The notes below the pieces were generated by a model. It was not told where the DNA came from. It worked only from the letters and a program-made list of their open reading frames with translations, and searched no databases. The translations under genes were made by a program, and so were the position numbers. A DNA stretch of 5,812 nucleotides, from NCBI GenBank assembly GCA_030621655.1, contig JAUXHH010000109.1:1-5812 (forward strand). The letters run 5' to 3'. How positions within the stretch are numbered: the stretch's first letter is position 1; each line of letters begins with the position of its first letter. Shown here piece after piece: positions 5,358-5,812 of this stretch. The stretch is from Desulfobacterales bacterium (lineage in GTDB: Bacteria > Desulfobacterota > Desulfobulbia > Desulfobulbales > BM004).

Positions 5358-5812
5358 TCAGGAAATCATCTTTTCCTCTTTCACAGCAAGGGCAATCTTA
5401 AACAGGACAGTCAGAATAAAGGCCCCTGTGGCCCAAACTCCCAAGGTGATCATAATCTCCTGGAAGGATGGATAGTATGCCGTGATCTCTTCAAGCGGAC
5501 TCGGGACAAAACCACCGATAACCAGGCCGATACCCTTATCAATCCAGAGCGAGAGGAAAATCAGTATACAGGCGATGGCCAGGGTATCCTCCCTTTTTCG
5601 TGTCGCAGGTACCAGGAACATTACTATCGCGATAATGCCGAAGATGGTCGAAACCCGCATCCAGGGCACCAATTGTCCATGCCCGTGCAGGCCGAAGAAA
5701 AGATAATCCAGGGTATGCATATGGCCCGGGATATTGCTGTAGTATGAGGTGAAGAACTCAAGCAGCACAAAGAAGACATTTATTAATGCGGCATAGGTAA
5801 CTATGGTTGCCA
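5358..5812 (-). CDS. dsrP: DsrP-like NrfD-family membrane subunit, partial (N-terminus beyond the right edge)
   Basis: The frame stays open to the right edge and encodes 150 complete residues plus two bases of another codon, about the last 40% of a protein usually near 400 residues. It resembles DsrP, the quinone-interacting NrfD-type subunit of the DsrMKJOP complex, which links the membrane quinone pool to the dissimilatory sulfite reductase/DsrC cycle. Visible signs are a helix ending in FVLLEFFTSYYSNIPGHM, then YLFFGLHGHGQLVPWMR, SLWIDKGIGLVIGGFVPSPL and a last helix, LGVWATGAFILTVLFKIAL. Together there are four hydrophobic segments with loops of NrfD type, and a short charged C-terminal tail. 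A GTG at 5768 lies inside the first visible helix and is not the true start. Other NrfD relatives (Hmc, Qrc, PsrC-type) are possible, but the SNIPGH and PSPLEEI wording points to DsrP. dsrMKJO would be expected just beyond the right edge. The strong terminator after it makes it the last gene of its operon. Confidence 0.85.
   Translation of the reverse strand, partial: ATIVTYAALINVFFVLLEFFTSYYSNIPGHMHTLDYLFFGLHGHGQLVPWMRVSTIFGIIAIVMFLVPATRKREDTLAIACILIFLSLWIDKGIGLVIGGFVPSPLEEITAYYPSFQEIMITLGVWATGAFILTVLFKIALAVKEEKMIS

Noticed and set aside
5259..5747. 162-codon plus-strand frame opposite dsrP
   Set aside because: Antisense to a recognisable NrfD-type membrane protein; it is hydrophilic with no known motif and reads through the terminator hairpin.
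5358..5768. GTG at 5768 as the start of a complete small membrane protein
   Set aside because: The frame continues open to the window edge with residues that extend the same membrane helix and match the NrfD/DsrP pattern, so the gene is simply cut by the edge.

Overview
The window reads as ordinary chromosome of a sulfate-reducing (or sulfur-metabolising) bacterium of the Desulfobacterota (former Deltaproteobacteria). The main pointer is the gene entering from the right edge. Its translation resembles the C-terminal part of DsrP, the NrfD-type membrane subunit of the DsrMKJOP complex found in sulfate reducers. The other genes fit this host: a NAD-linked class 1B dihydroorotate dehydrogenase (PyrK plus PyrD), a type I dehydroquinase, and a type IV pilus/type II secretion prepilin peptidase. 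The assignment rests on protein recognition by eye, not on a search.

Layout. Bases 1-3367 hold five genes, all on the minus strand. In transcription order they are pyrK, pyrD, a small DUF1232/YkvA-like membrane protein, a YkgJ-type cysteine-cluster protein, and aroD, which runs off the left edge. pyrK and pyrD overlap by 10 bases, and the DUF1232 and YkgJ genes overlap as ATGA. The other gaps are 51 and 69 bases, so co-transcription is plausible, although a TATAAT box ahead of aroD could add an internal promoter. Bases 3368-3741 are a 374-base divergent intergenic region. It carries four perfect tandem copies of a heptamer just upstream of pyrK, and an unassigned stretch with inverted repeats nearer to the prepilin peptidase. 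Bases 3742-4533 encode a complete prepilin peptidase on the plus strand. It converges, with a 13-base gap, on a flavodoxin-like gene on the minus strand (4547-5260). A strong intrinsic terminator (about 5285-5320, minus strand) closes the dsrP transcript, and dsrP itself (5358-5812) lacks its N-terminal part.

How the genes work together. PyrK and PyrD form one enzyme of UMP synthesis, passing electrons from dihydroorotate through FMN, a [2Fe-2S] cluster and FAD to NAD+. AroD serves the shikimate pathway. The two small genes between them have no assigned biochemical role. DsrP belongs to sulfite-reduction energy metabolism. PilD processes type IV pilins or pseudopilins. I see no CRISPR array, transposase, phage gene, defence system, rRNA or tRNA. 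I found no convincing undescribed system. The least explained parts are the 374-base intergenic region and the close spacing between the terminator and the flavodoxin-like gene.
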